A stretch of 64,000 nt of DNA from Cupriavidus pauculus (GCF_002858765.1 NZ_PJRP01000002.1:418598-482597), one strand, 5' to 3'; positions 8,648 to 19,358 are shown, counted from the stretch's first letter. Numbers and translations are program-made. The notes: generated by a model not told the origin, from the letters alone.

Positions 8648-8680
8648 CTCTCAGTCGAGATTGCAGTCCCTGACTGAGAG
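8648..8680 (+). promoter_or_regulatory. Inverted repeat at the 5' end of dnaK mRNA
   Basis: CTCTCAGTC (8648-8656) and GACTGAGAG (8672-8680) are perfect 9-bp arms separated by 15 bases. It overlaps the predicted transcription start and ends about 12 bases before the AGGAGAG Shine-Dalgarno (8691-8697). It is not the CIRCE element in sequence. It could be an mRNA hairpin or a repressor site. Confidence 0.6.
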
Positions 8681-8703
8681 ACAGGGCAATAGGAGAGAAC
8701 ATT

Positions 8704-10650
<1,947 letters not shown>

Positions 10651-10660
10651 GCGGGAAGGG

Positions 10661-10693
10661 GGCGGCGGCGCGGGTGATGCCGGCGCCGCCGCC
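10661..10693 (+). other. GC-only hairpin between dnaK and dnaJ
   Basis: GGCGGCGGCGC (10661-10671) and GCGCCGCCGCC (10683-10693) form an 11-bp stem right after the dnaK stop. No U-run follows, so it is more likely a 3'-end stabiliser or partial attenuator than a full terminator. It may set the dnaK:dnaJ expression ratio. Confidence 0.6.
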
Positions 10694-10826
10694 GCCCGTT
10701 CCCGACGCCGGGCGACGGTAGTCTGATCAGGGTGCAAACCGTGGTCGGACACCGCGCTCGGCTTTTTTGCTTATCGCCCGCCGGGTGTTTTCGTGACCCG
10801 CCGGGCCCATCAGGTATTGAGCCACC

Positions 10827-11969
10827 ATGGCAAAACGTGACTACTACGAAGTGCTCGGGGTAGGCAAGAACGCGACCGAAGACGAGATCAAGAAGGTTTA
10901 TCGCAAGCTCGCGATGAAGTACCACCCGGACCGTAATCCGGACAACAAGGAAGCCGAGGAAAAATTCAAGGAGGTCAAGGAAGCCTACGAGATGCTTTCC
11001 GACCCCGAGAAAAAGGCGGCCTATGACCAGTACGGCCACGCGGGCGTGGATCCGAACATGGCCGGCGGCTTCGGTGCGGGCGGGTTTGGCGGCGGCGGCT
11101 TTGCCGAGGCGTTCGGCGACATCTTTGGCGACATCTTCGGCCAGCAGGCCGGCGGTGGCGGCCGGCGCGGCAACGGCCCGCAGGCCTACCGTGGCGCCGA
11201 CCTGCGCTACAGCATGGAGATTTCGCTGGAGCAGGCCGCGCACGGCCACGAGGCGCAGATCCGCGTGCCGCACTGGGACGATTGCGATCACTGCCACGGC
11301 AACGGCGCCGAGCCGGGGTCGTCGGTGGAAACCTGCCCGACCTGTAACGGCGTGGGCCAGGTACGCGTGTCGCAGGGCTTCTTCACGATGCAACAGACCT
11401 GCCCGAAGTGCCACGGCAGCGGCAAGTTCATCCCCAAGCCCTGCACCAAGTGCCACGGCCAGGGCAAGCTGAAGTCGCAGAAGACGCTCGAGGTGAAGAT
11501 TCCCGCGGGGATCGACGAAGGCATGCGCATCCGCTCGTCGGGCAACGGCGAGCCGGGCATCAACGGCGGGCCGCCGGGCGACCTGTACGTGGAAGTGCAT
11601 ATCAAGGCGCACGAGGTATTCGAGCGTGACGGCGACGACCTGCACTGCCAGATGCCGATCTCGTTCGCCACGGCGGCGCTGGGCGGCGAGCTTGAAGTGC
11701 CGACGCTGGGCGGCAAGGCCAGTTTCCCGGTGCCCGAAGGTACGCAGGCCGGCAAGACGTTCCGTCTGCGCGGCAAGGGCATCAAGGGCGTGCGCTCGGG
11801 CTATCCCGGCGACCTCTACGTGCATGTGAACGTGGAAACGCCGGTCAAGCTGACCGACGCCCAGAAGGAACTGCTGCGCCAGTTCGACCGCTCGGTGCAT
11901 GAGGGCGGCTCGCGCCACAGCCCGCAGGAGCAATCCTGGCTGGACAAGGTGAAGAGCTTCTTCAGCTAA
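10827..11969 (+). CDS. dnaJ: Co-chaperone DnaJ (Hsp40)
   Basis: This 380-residue type I Hsp40 stimulates the DnaK ATPase and delivers substrates. The J domain (1-70) has the HPD motif at 33-35. A Gly/Phe-rich linker (about 76-115) follows, then four CxxCxGxG zinc-binding repeats: [24 protein letters not shown] and CTKCHGQG. C-terminal substrate-binding and dimerisation domains complete the protein. All four repeats are intact. It is downstream of dnaK, probably co-transcribed past the GC hairpin, and ends at a clear terminator. Confidence 0.98.
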   Translation: MAKRDYYEVLGVGKNATEDEIKKVYRKLAMKYHPDRNPDNKEAEEKFKEVKEAYEMLSDPEKKAAYDQYGHAGVDPNMAGGFGAGGFGGGGFAEAFGDIFGDIFGQQAGGGGRRGNGPQAYRGADLRYSMEISLEQAAHGHEAQIRVPHWDDCDHCHGNGAEPGSSVETCPTCNGVGQVRVSQGFFTMQQTCPKCHGSGKFIPKPCTKCHGQGKLKSQKTLEVKIPAGIDEGMRIRSSGNGEPGINGGPPGDLYVEVHIKAHEVFERDGDDLHCQMPISFATAALGGELEVPTLGGKASFPVPEGTQAGKTFRLRGKGIKGVRSGYPGDLYVHVNVETPVKLTDAQKELLRQFDRSVHEGGSRHSPQEQSWLDKVKSFFS

Positions 11970-11992
11970 GCCTTTGCGCCGCTGGAAACAGA

Positions 11993-12027
11993 AACCGGCT
12001 ACGTGAGCAACGTGGCCGGTTTTTTTA
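11993..12027 (+). terminator. Intrinsic terminator after dnaJ
   Basis: AACCGGC (11993-11999) pairs with GCCGGTT (12015-12021) and the stem runs into a stretch of seven T residues. It closes the dnaK-dnaJ unit 24 bases beyond the dnaJ stop. Confidence 0.85.
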
Positions 12028-12052
12028 TGTATCGTTGGTGTGGAACGGCTCG

Positions 12053-12094
12053 CCCTCTCCCCCCGACCCCTCTCCCGCACGCGGGAGAGGGGAG
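12053..12094. repeat. Intergenic palindromic repeat, copy C
   Basis: CCCTCTCCCCCCGA leads into CCCTCTCCCGC and its complement GCGGGAGAGGG. It pairs head-to-head with copy D 33 bases downstream in inverted orientation, between the dnaJ terminator and the pabB start. Confidence 0.85.
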
Positions 12095-12127
12095 CAAGCC
12101 ATTGGCGATCGATATGCCCGTGGTGTT

Positions 12128-12168
12128 CTCCCCTCTCCCGCTAGCGGGAGAGGGGCTGGGGGAGAGGG
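12128..12168. repeat. Intergenic palindromic repeat, copy D, abutting the pabB start
   Basis: CCCTCTCCCGC-TA-GCGGGAGAGGG with the tail CTGGGGGAGAGGG. The start codon of the next gene is at 12181, 12 bases after the repeat, so the tail GGAGAGGG is the only Shine-Dalgarno-like sequence available, though at a long spacing. Confidence 0.85.
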
Positions 12169-12180
12169 CAAGCGGTTCGT

Positions 12181-14067
12181 ATGCCGACCACGCTCGCCAA
12201 ATTGATGTCTCCCACCGACCCCTTCGTCCTGCTCGACGATGCCCACGCGCCGGGCGTTGCCGCATCGCGCCTGTACACCGGCTTCGTGCGCCAGGACGTC
12301 GTACCGGCCGGCACCGATGCCGTCGCGCTCGACACGCTGCTGGCGCAAGGCTGGCGCGACGGCCTGCACGTCACGCTGTTTGCGCCGTACGAATTCGGCG
12401 GCCACCTTGTCGGCGCCCCGGTCCATCTGGACGCGTGTCTGGACGAACCGCTACCGTTTCACGATGGCGCCTTGCGCCTGCTGTGGTTTCGCACGCTGGC
12501 GCTGCTCGATGCCGGACAGGTGAAGCAGTGGGTGGACGCCCAGGCCCGGCCCGGCCCGGCTGGCGTGCTCGACGTGGCGGGCAACCTGTCGCGCCAGCAG
12601 TACACCGACGCCATCGCGCGCATCCATGCGTACATCGAGGCGGGCGATACCTATCAGGTCAACTTCACGCAGCGGCTGCGTTTCCAGGCCTTCGGCGATC
12701 CGGTGGCCTTCTACGCCGCCCTGCGCGACGCCCAGCCCGTGCCGTTCGGCGCGCTGGCACGGTTGCCCGGCGATGGGTGGGTGCTGTCGCTGTCACCGGA
12801 ATTGTTCGTGGCGCACGATGGCGCCGGACATCTGGTGGCGCGCCCGATGAAAGGCACGGCACCGCGAACCGGCGAGGTGGACGTGGACGCGCGATCGGCA
12901 AAAATCCTTGCCACCGACCCGAAGAATCGCGCCGAGAACGTGATGATTGTCGACCTGCTGCGCAACGACCTCGGACGCCTTGCCGTGCCAGGCAGCGTGA
13001 CGGTGCCCGATCGCTTTGTGGTCGAACCCTTTGGCCGCGTGCTGCAGATGACGTCGACCGTCACCGCCACGGCGCAGACTGGCACGTCGTTCGGCGGGCT
13101 GATGCAGGCGCTGTTCCCGTGCGGGTCGATCACGGGCGCGCCCAAGCGCCGCACCATGCAGATCATCGCCGAGCTGGAATCCTCGCCACGCGGTCTTTAC
13201 ACAGGGTCGATCGGTTGGCTCGATGCGCCGCGCGACGGCGCCGTGCTGGGCGCCTTCGGCATGTCCGTGGCAATCCGTACGCTGGTGCTGGCCGCCGCCG
13301 ACGCGGGCGGTCTGCGGCGCGGCGAGATGGGGGTGGGCGGCGGCATCGTCCACGACAGCGTGGCCGACGACGAATTTGCCGAATGCGGCTGGAAGGCCCG
13401 TTTTCTCACCGCGCACGATCCGGGCTTCACGCTGTTCGAGACCTTGCATGCGCACGACGGCGTGGTGCCGCATCGCGAACGGCATCTCGCACGCATCGCC
13501 AAATCTTCAAAAACCTGCGGATTCGCGTTCGAGCTGCCTGCGGTGCGCGCGGCGTTGCAGGCCGAGGCCGCGCGGCTGGGTGATGGCGACTGGCGGTTGC
13601 GCATGAGCGTCGACAAGCGCGGTGCCATCGCATTTGCCAGCGGGGCGCTGGTGCCGCTGCCGGCCGCGATCGTCGATCTCGAATTGGCGGAATTGCGATT
13701 GCCTGTGGCCGACCCACTGCGCCGCCACAAGCTCAGCGCGCGCAGCACATTCGATCAGGGCTGGCAGGCCGCCGAGCGTGCCGGGGCATTCGATTGCCTG
13801 TTCTTCAATACGCGCGACGAACTGCTCGAAGGCGGCCGCAGTTCGGTGTTCGTCAAGGTTGATGGACGGTGGCTGACGCCGCCGCTGTCGGCCGACATCC
13901 TGCCGGGTGTGATGCGCGCGGTGGTGCTGGAAGCGGGCGATGCGCTGGTCGACGGGCCGGTGGCCGAGACCACGGTGACGCGCGAGATGGTGCTGCGGGC
14001 CGAGGCGATCGTCATCGCCAATGCGCTGCGGGGGGCGATGCCGGCACGGCTGCGTACCGAGGCCTGA
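12181..14067 (+). CDS. pabB: Fused aminodeoxychorismate synthase PabB / aminodeoxychorismate lyase PabC
   Basis: At 628 residues this is two p-aminobenzoate enzymes in one chain. Residues about 20-410 are the chorismate-binding PabB domain with GDTYQVNFTQRL, the RPMKGTAPR motif (its lysine is the PabB-type nucleophile), FPCGSITGAPKRRTM and the closing GEMGVGGGIVHDS. Residues about 425-628 are a class IV PLP lyase like PabC, starting FTLFETLHAH, with the candidate PLP lysine in RRHKLS and the phosphate-binding region LPGVMR. The pair makes and cleaves 4-amino-4-deoxychorismate for folate synthesis; the PabA glutaminase must be elsewhere. The start sits just after repeat D. Confidence 0.93.
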   Translation: MPTTLAKLMSPTDPFVLLDDAHAPGVAASRLYTGFVRQDVVPAGTDAVALDTLLAQGWRDGLHVTLFAPYEFGGHLVGAPVHLDACLDEPLPFHDGALRLLWFRTLALLDAGQVKQWVDAQARPGPAGVLDVAGNLSRQQYTDAIARIHAYIEAGDTYQVNFTQRLRFQAFGDPVAFYAALRDAQPVPFGALARLPGDGWVLSLSPELFVAHDGAGHLVARPMKGTAPRTGEVDVDARSAKILATDPKNRAENVMIVDLLRNDLGRLAVPGSVTVPDRFVVEPFGRVLQMTSTVTATAQTGTSFGGLMQALFPCGSITGAPKRRTMQIIAELESSPRGLYTGSIGWLDAPRDGAVLGAFGMSVAIRTLVLAAADAGGLRRGEMGVGGGIVHDSVADDEFAECGWKARFLTAHDPGFTLFETLHAHDGVVPHRERHLARIAKSSKTCGFAFELPAVRAALQAEAARLGDGDWRLRMSVDKRGAIAFASGALVPLPAAIVDLELAELRLPVADPLRRHKLSARSTFDQGWQAAERAGAFDCLFFNTRDELLEGGRSSVFVKVDGRWLTPPLSADILPGVMRAVVLEAGDALVDGPVAETTVTREMVLRAEAIVIANALRGAMPARLRTEA

Positions 14068-14074
14068 TGGTTTT

Positions 14075-14104
14075 CTCCCCTCCCCCGCAGGCGGGAGAGG
14101 GGAG
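14075..14104. repeat. Intergenic palindromic repeat, copy E
   Basis: CTCCCCTCCCCCGC and GCGGGAGAGGGGAG form a single short copy (one mismatch) in the 60-base gap between the convergent pabBC and panB stops. It could act as a bidirectional terminator-like hairpin. Confidence 0.8.
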
Positions 14105-14130
14105 TCAAACAATCCGGCAAACGAGTCGAA

Positions 14131-14952
14131 TCAAGCCGAGAACGTGTGCTCGACCGCCGGGAAGCTGCCGTTCTTCACGGCGGCCACGTAGGCGCGCACG
14201 GCGCCTTCGATCGAGGTCTGGCCGTCCATGAAGTTGCGGACGAACTTGGCCTTGCGGCCCGGGTAGATATTCAGCATGTCCTGCAGCACCAGCACCTGGC
14301 CCGAGCAGTCCACGCCGGCGCCGATGCCGATGGTCGGCACCTTCAGCATCGCGGTCACCTCGCCAGCCAGCTTGGCGGGCACGGCTTCCATCAGGATCAC
14401 CTGCGCGCCGGCTTGCTCCAGCGCTTGCGCTTCGCGTTTCAGTTGGGCGGCGCCGGCCTCGGTCTTGCCTTGTACCTTGAAGCCGCCGAACGCGTGGACC
14501 GACTGCGGAGTCAGGCCAATATGGGCGCACACCGGGATGCTGCGCTCGACCAGGAATTTCACGGTGGGCGCCAGCCATTCGCCGCCTTCGAGCTTCACCA
14601 TCTGCGCGCCCGCGCGCATCAGCGTGGCCGCGCTTTCAAAGGCTTTCTCAGGGGTGGGATACGTGCCGAACGGCAGGTCCGTCACCAGCAGCGCGGTCTG
14701 GTTGCCGCGCGCCACGCATTCGGTGTGATACGTCATGTGCTCGAGCGTCACCGGCAGCGTGGTCTGCTGGCCCTGCATCACATTGCCCAGCGAATCGCCC
14801 ACCAGGATCATCTCGACGCCGCAGTAGTCGAGCAGCGCGGCGAAGCTGGAATCGTAGGCGGTCAGCATGGCGATCTTGTCGCCGGCGTCACGCATGGCCT
14901 GGAGTTTGGGCGCGGTGACGGTCTTGCGGGAAGGGTCGAGGAGGTAACTCAT
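14131..14952 (-). CDS. panB: 3-methyl-2-oxobutanoate hydroxymethyltransferase PanB
   Basis: This 273-residue enzyme makes ketopantoate from 2-oxoisovalerate and 5,10-methylene-tetrahydrofolate, the first committed step to pantothenate and CoA. Family motifs are [25 protein letters not shown] (metal and substrate binding), VKLEGG and [12 protein letters not shown] chose the ATG at 14952 ([10 protein letters not shown]), which gives the usual length; a TTG-initiated form 14 residues longer is unlikely. It is the last gene of the minus-strand run that begins with perM, 122 bases after the kinase gene. Confidence 0.96.
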   Translation of the reverse strand: MSYLLDPSRKTVTAPKLQAMRDAGDKIAMLTAYDSSFAALLDYCGVEMILVGDSLGNVMQGQQTTLPVTLEHMTYHTECVARGNQTALLVTDLPFGTYPTPEKAFESAATLMRAGAQMVKLEGGEWLAPTVKFLVERSIPVCAHIGLTPQSVHAFGGFKVQGKTEAGAAQLKREAQALEQAGAQVILMEAVPAKLAGEVTAMLKVPTIGIGAGVDCSGQVLVLQDMLNIYPGRKAKFVRNFMDGQTSIEGAVRAYVAAVKNGSFPAVEHTFSA

Positions 14953-15074
14953 GGCAGTGCCCGTAGGAGTGGCGGCCGTGTGTCGCACGAACAAGTTTCG
15001 GCGGCGGCCGTTGTCGTTATCGTGTTGTGCTGCCGGGGGCCTTAGGCGCGTCTTTGCAGCGGCTTCGGAGCAGA

Positions 15075-15716
15075 TCAGCGGGCAGCGAGATTCAGGAAGG
15101 CCTTGCGGCCCCGCATGTTCTCGATGCGCGACAGTAGTGTACGGAAATCGCCGTCGTTGTCTACCGGATTGAAGTGGGCGGTATCGACGATCAGCACCGG
15201 GGCGTCGTCGTAGCGATGGAACAGTTCGCCGTAGGCGTCGTGCAGCCGTTGCAGGTACGCCTCGTCGATAGCAGTTTCGCCAGGCAGGCCACGTCGCAGA
15301 ATGCGTTCGCGCAGCAGCGACGGCGTGGCCTGCAGCATGATGACCAGGTCCGCGCGTTGTGCGGGCACTTGCAGCCGCGCCGCCAGCGCGTCGTAGAGCG
15401 CCAGTTCATCGGTCTCCAGCGTCAGCGACGCATAGAGACGGTCGCGCGCCTGCAGGAAATTCGTGATCATGCGATGGCCGGCAAGCATTGCCGTCTGCCA
15501 TTGCTGCAACTGGGTCGCGCGCTGGTTCAGGCAAGCCAGCTGCATCGGCAGCGCGTAACGCTGCGGCTCGCGATAGAAACGTTCCAGGAAGGGATTGTGG
15601 CGTGCGCCGTCGGGAAGTTCGCCGGCCCGCAGGTGTTGCGCCAGGCGTTGGGCCAGCGCGGATTTGCCCGAACCCACCGGGCCTTCAACGACGATGCGGC
15701 GCAGATGATCGAGCAT
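15075..15716 (-). CDS. Deoxynucleoside kinase (dNK/dCK-dGK family)
   Basis: This 213-residue P-loop kinase phosphorylates deoxynucleosides for nucleotide salvage. The Walker A GPVGSGKS is at residues 12-19; an ERFYREP segment near 45 matches the dNK substrate region, and the LID-like [10 protein letters not shown] comes near 138. It starts 20 bases after the folK stop, so it is co-expressed with pcnB-folK and panB. The preferred base is not readable from the sequence. A connection with folate or pantothenate metabolism is positional only. Confidence 0.88.
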   Translation of the reverse strand: MLDHLRRIVVEGPVGSGKSALAQRLAQHLRAGELPDGARHNPFLERFYREPQRYALPMQLACLNQRATQLQQWQTAMLAGHRMITNFLQARDRLYASLTLETDELALYDALAARLQVPAQRADLVIMLQATPSLLRERILRRGLPGETAIDEAYLQRLHDAYGELFHRYDDAPVLIVDTAHFNPVDNDGDFRTLLSRIENMRGRKAFLNLAAR

Positions 15717-15736
15717 GCGTCAGGGGCGCTGCGCGC

Positions 15737-16255
15737 TCAGGATGGGGGGTTGCCTTCCTGCAGGCGCGTGCACTTGCATGTGGAAAGCTTCTCGATGCGC
15801 TGGTCCTGCACGCCGGGCAGGAAGTCCGCCGCGCGGCCGCGGCCGGGAATGTCCAGCGTGGCGTCCAGCTCGATCAGCGGAACCAGCACGAATGCGCGTT
15901 CCGTGATGCGCGGATGGGGTACGGTCAGAGCCTCGGTGTTGATTGCATCGGTGCCGAACAGCAGCAGGTCAAGGTCCAGCGTGCGCGGCGCGTTGCGGAA
16001 CGGCCGCTCGCGGCCGAACTGATCTTCGATATGGTGGCAGATGCGCAGCAGTTGCGACGCCGTGAACGGCGTTTCGATCTTGACCACGGCGTTGAAGTAA
16101 TCGTCGCCGGTGGCGTCGACCGGGGCCGTCCGGTAGAACGACGAGCGCGCAACGACCGTGACGCCGACCTGCTGGGCCAGGCACACGATGGCGTCTTTCA
16201 ACGCCTGGCGCGCATCTCCAAGATTGGCGCCGATGCCGATGAAGGCAAGCGTCAT
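15737..16255 (-). CDS. folK: 6-hydroxymethyl-7,8-dihydropterin pyrophosphokinase FolK
   Basis: This 172-residue enzyme transfers pyrophosphate from ATP to 6-hydroxymethyl-dihydropterin in folate synthesis. It begins TLAFIGIGANLGD; the signature RNAPRTLDLDLLLFG and PHPRITERAFVLVPL are both present. The ATG at 16255 lies one base past the pcnB TAA, so translation is coupled to pcnB. The length fits the family (about 160-170) with a short extra C-terminal tail rich in Lys and Cys. The neighbouring panB uses a folate cofactor. Confidence 0.95.
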   Translation of the reverse strand: MTLAFIGIGANLGDARQALKDAIVCLAQQVGVTVVARSSFYRTAPVDATGDDYFNAVVKIETPFTASQLLRICHHIEDQFGRERPFRNAPRTLDLDLLLFGTDAINTEALTVPHPRITERAFVLVPLIELDATLDIPGRGRAADFLPGVQDQRIEKLSTCKCTRLQEGNPPS

Positions 16256-16256
16256 G

Positions 16257-17864
16257 TTATTCCTCCGGCTGGGCGCGGCGCGTTTCCGGCTCGGGCTGAC
16301 CTCCATCGGCCCCGTCAGTCGATTGCGCCTCGCTGCGGGAAGACACTGTATCTGATTTCCGCGGACCGCGTCGGCGGCGCCGTTTGCGCGCCGGCGCGTC
16401 GCCGTCGTGGCCGGTGCCGTCCTCGGCGCCTTCCGGGCCACCGTCCTGGCCCCCGTCGTGGCTCTCACCCGCACCGCCCCTGGCGCCCTTGCCGGACTTG
16501 CCGCGCGCTGGGCGGGTCGATTCGATCAGCGCCTCGCGCTCGTCGGGGTGGGCGTTCTGGAAGTCGGTCCACCACTGGCCCACCTCGGCCGGCTGCTCGC
16601 CGGCCTCGCAACGCAGTTGCAGGAAGTCGTAGCCGGCGCGGAAGCGCGGCGATTCCAGCAGGCGGTACGGCATGCGGCCCACGCGCTTTTCAAAGCGCGG
16701 CTGCATGCCCCAGATGTCGCGCATGTCGGTGACAAAGCGGCGCTGGATGGCCAGTTGGCCGGTCTGCTTTTCCAGCACCATGTCCATGGCCGTGTTCAGC
16801 GCGGCAATCGGATGCTCGCCTTCGTCGCGCAGCTTGGTCCAGCGCTGCAGTACGTGGTGCCACAGCAGCGACGCGAACAGGAAACCCGGCGATACCGGCT
16901 TGCCGGCCTGTACGCGCCGGTCGGTGTTGTCGAGCGCCAGTTGTACGAAGCGCTGGCCCATCGGTTGTTCGATCGCCACATCCAGCAGCGGCAGCAGGCC
17001 CTTGTGCAGGCCGGCCTTGCGCAGTTCCTGCAGCGATGCCCAGGCGTGGCCCGACATCAGCAGCTTGAGCATTTCGTCGAACAGGCGCGCGCTGGGCACG
17101 TTGTGGATCAGCGGTGCCAGTTCTGCGATCGGCACACGCGTTTCCTCGTCGATGCCGAAGCCGGTCTTGGCGGCAAAGCGCACCACGCGCAGCATGCGGA
17201 CGGGGTCTTCGCGGTAGCGCGTGACCGGGTCGCCGATCATGCGCAGCGTGCGGGCGCGGATGTCTTCCATGCCGTGATGGTAGTCATGCACGGTCTGCGC
17301 GGCCGGATCGTAGTACATCGCGTTGATCGTGAAGTCGCGGCGCTCCGCATCCTCGGCCTGCGATCCCCAGACGTTGTCGCGCAGCACGCGGCCGCTGGCG
17401 TCGATCGCGTGCGTCTTGCTGTCGAGTTCGGCCCGCTTCAGGCGGCGGCCTTCGGGCAGCGTCTCGCTGGCCACGGCATCCACCAGCGCGCGGAACGTCG
17501 AGACCTCGATGATCTCCTGCTCGCGCCCGCCGTAGAACGTCACGTGCACGATCTGGAAGCGGCGGCCAATGATGCGCGAGCGGCGGAACAGCGCCTGCAC
17601 CTGCTCCGGCGTGGCGTTGGTGGCCACGTCGAAATCCTTCGGCTTGATGCCGAGCAGCAGGTCGCGCACGGCGCCGCCCACGATGAAGGCCTGGTAGCCG
17701 GCCTGCTGCAGCGTGGACGTGACCTTGACCGCGTTGCGCGAGATCAGCGCTGGGTCGATCTTGTGTTCTTCCACGCCAACCACGCGTGGGGTATGGGCGC
17801 GGCCCGTGCGGCGCTGTTTCGGCCCCGGCTTGCCCAGCAGCCGGGTGATGAGCTTCTTGATCAC
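16257..17864 (-). CDS. pcnB: Poly(A) polymerase I PcnB
   Basis: At 535 residues this class II nucleotidyltransferase adds poly(A) tails that target RNAs for decay. It has the head-domain signature VGGAVRDLLLG and DFDVAT (catalytic aspartates) near residues 60-85, the RRDFTINAMYYD motif and an arginine-rich RNA-binding region. The last 90 or so residues are disordered, with acidic Gly-rich sequence and a run RKRRRRRGPRK, longer than in E. coli. The start is GTG: the upstream TGA, one C and then GTG, so translation is coupled to the HAD gene. CCA-adding enzyme is the close alternative, but length and tail favour PcnB. Confidence 0.94.
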   Translation of the reverse strand: MIKKLITRLLGKPGPKQRRTGRAHTPRVVGVEEHKIDPALISRNAVKVTSTLQQAGYQAFIVGGAVRDLLLGIKPKDFDVATNATPEQVQALFRRSRIIGRRFQIVHVTFYGGREQEIIEVSTFRALVDAVASETLPEGRRLKRAELDSKTHAIDASGRVLRDNVWGSQAEDAERRDFTINAMYYDPAAQTVHDYHHGMEDIRARTLRMIGDPVTRYREDPVRMLRVVRFAAKTGFGIDEETRVPIAELAPLIHNVPSARLFDEMLKLLMSGHAWASLQELRKAGLHKGLLPLLDVAIEQPMGQRFVQLALDNTDRRVQAGKPVSPGFLFASLLWHHVLQRWTKLRDEGEHPIAALNTAMDMVLEKQTGQLAIQRRFVTDMRDIWGMQPRFEKRVGRMPYRLLESPRFRAGYDFLQLRCEAGEQPAEVGQWWTDFQNAHPDEREALIESTRPARGKSGKGARGGAGESHDGGQDGGPEGAEDGTGHDGDAPARKRRRRRGPRKSDTVSSRSEAQSTDGADGGQPEPETRRAQPEE

Positions 17865-17865
17865 G

Positions 17866-18540
17866 TCAGAACAGGTCCATGATGCGCCAGCCAGCCGCCG
17901 CGGCGTGGGTACGCAGGCGGTCGTCGGGATTGGCGGCGATCGGCTCGCTGACCTTTTCGAGCAGCGGCAGGTCGTTGGCCGAATCGCTATAGAACGTGGT
18001 GGTGCCGAAGTCGTCCCACTTGGCGCCCAGGCTCTTGAGCCAGCTTTCCACGCGGGTGATCTTGCCTTCGCGGAAGCTCGGCACGCCAGCCACTTCGCCG
18101 GTGAAGGCGCTCTCGGCCTTGCCGTCGACCGTTTCCGGGTCGGTGGCGATCAGGTGCTTGATGCCGAAGGCCTGGGCGATCGGCGCCGTGACAAAGCTGT
18201 TGGTGGCCGTCACCACCGCGCACAGGTCGCCGGCTTCCAGGTGCTTGTACACCAGGGCCTTCGCCTGCGGCGTGATTACCGGCTCGATGACCTCGTGCAT
18301 GAAGCGCACGCGCCATTGATCCAGGCGGTCGCGCGGGTTGGCCGCCAGCGGGGCCAGCGCGAAGCGCAGGAATTCCTGGATATTGAGCGTCCCAGCCTTG
18401 TATTGGCTATAGAACTCGTCGTTCTTGCGACGATACGATTCCTCGTCGACGACGCCCATGCGGACCAGGAAGCGGCCCCATTCGTGGTCGCTATCGGTCG
18501 GGATCAGGGTGTGGTCGAGGTCAAACAGTGCCAGATTCAT
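17866..18540 (-). CDS. HAD-IB family phosphatase (SerB-like)
   Basis: This 224-residue haloacid-dehalogenase-superfamily hydrolase shows motif I FDLDHTLIPTDSD at residues 6-18, motif II VVTATNSF near 110 and motif III YSDSANDLPLL near 188. This is the HAD-IB subfamily that includes phosphoserine phosphatase and CicA-like proteins. The second Asp of motif I is followed by HTL, as in the histidinol-phosphatase-like group found in many betaproteobacteria; the substrate is not known. The ATG at 18540 removes a spurious upstream extension. It overlaps functionally with nothing nearby but is translationally coupled to pcnB. Confidence 0.85.
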   Translation of the reverse strand: MNLALFDLDHTLIPTDSDHEWGRFLVRMGVVDEESYRRKNDEFYSQYKAGTLNIQEFLRFALAPLAANPRDRLDQWRVRFMHEVIEPVITPQAKALVYKHLEAGDLCAVVTATNSFVTAPIAQAFGIKHLIATDPETVDGKAESAFTGEVAGVPSFREGKITRVESWLKSLGAKWDDFGTTTFYSDSANDLPLLEKVSEPIAANPDDRLRTHAAAAGWRIMDLF

Positions 18541-18644
18541 GGGGCGCGATTTTACATTAAGGTGCCGCGAGCGGTCGGCCGGGCCCGGGCGGGGAGCAGG
18601 GCGGTGTCTCGCCAGCCCCACGGAGAAACCAATGGAACCGGCGG

Positions 18645-19358
18645 TTACTCCCGGAATTCGGCAAACATTTCGCGCAGCAGCGGCAGGGTCACCGCGCGCT
18701 TGCGCTCCAGCGCGTACATGTCCAGCGCGTCAAGCAGCGCCATCAGGCTGGGCATGTCGCGATAGTGGCGCGTGACCAGCCAGTGCGGGATTTCGGGCGA
18801 CAACTGCAGCCCGCGCTCCTTGGCCGCCTGCACCAGCGCGGCCATCTTGTCTTCGTCGGACAGCGGCTGGAGCTGGTAGACCAGCCCCCAGCCCAGCCGT
18901 GTGCGCAGGTCTTCACGAACCGGCATGGCGCGCGGCGCCAGACCGCCCGCCACCACCAGCGCGCAGCGCACATGGGCGCGCACTTCGTTATAGAGCGAAA
19001 ACACGGCAATCTGGCGGGCTTCGTCCAGCAGATCGACGTTGTCGACGGTATAGATCTGGCAAGCCGGGTCGAACATGAAGTCGGCCAGCGCGTGGTGCGG
19101 GCTCAGGTAGCGGCAGTTCAGGCCGGCGTGGATCGCGGTGTCGCATACGGCATGCAGCAGGTGGGTGCGGCCGGAACCCATGTCGCCCCACAGGTAGAAC
19201 AGGCGGTCGTTGGCCTGCTCGCGCGCCACCAGGCCGGGCAGGTCGCGCAGGCGCTGCACCGGCTCGCGATTGGCCGACACGAAGAAATTGTCGAAGGTGG
19301 ACGGGGGCGGGCTGCCCAGTTCCAGCGACAGCTGCTTATGACTTTGACGCGATGACAT
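18645..19358 (-). CDS. hda: DnaA-related replication regulator Hda
   Basis: This 237-residue AAA+ protein works with the sliding clamp to convert DnaA-ATP to DnaA-ADP after initiation. The N-terminus carries a beta-clamp-binding motif QLSLEL (residues 9-14). The P-loop GDMGSGRTHL is the Hda/DnaA form with Arg in place of Lys, and the Walker B is YTVDNVDLL. It lacks the DnaA DNA-binding domain IV. It follows the perM permease by 51 bases, an order usual in betaproteobacteria. Confidence 0.92.
   Translation of the reverse strand: MSSRQSHKQLSLELGSPPPSTFDNFFVSANREPVQRLRDLPGLVAREQANDRLFYLWGDMGSGRTHLLHAVCDTAIHAGLNCRYLSPHHALADFMFDPACQIYTVDNVDLLDEARQIAVFSLYNEVRAHVRCALVVAGGLAPRAMPVREDLRTRLGWGLVYQLQPLSDEDKMAALVQAAKERGLQLSPEIPHWLVTRHYRDMPSLMALLDALDMYALERKRAVTLPLLREMFAEFRE

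Noticed and set aside
8648..8680. CIRCE element (HrcA site) for dnaK
   Set aside because: The arms do not match TTAGCACTC/GAGTGCTAA, so HrcA control cannot be claimed from this repeat.
14952..14994. 14-residue N-terminal extension of PanB from a TTG
   Set aside because: No Shine-Dalgarno fits and the ATG gives the family-typical start and length.
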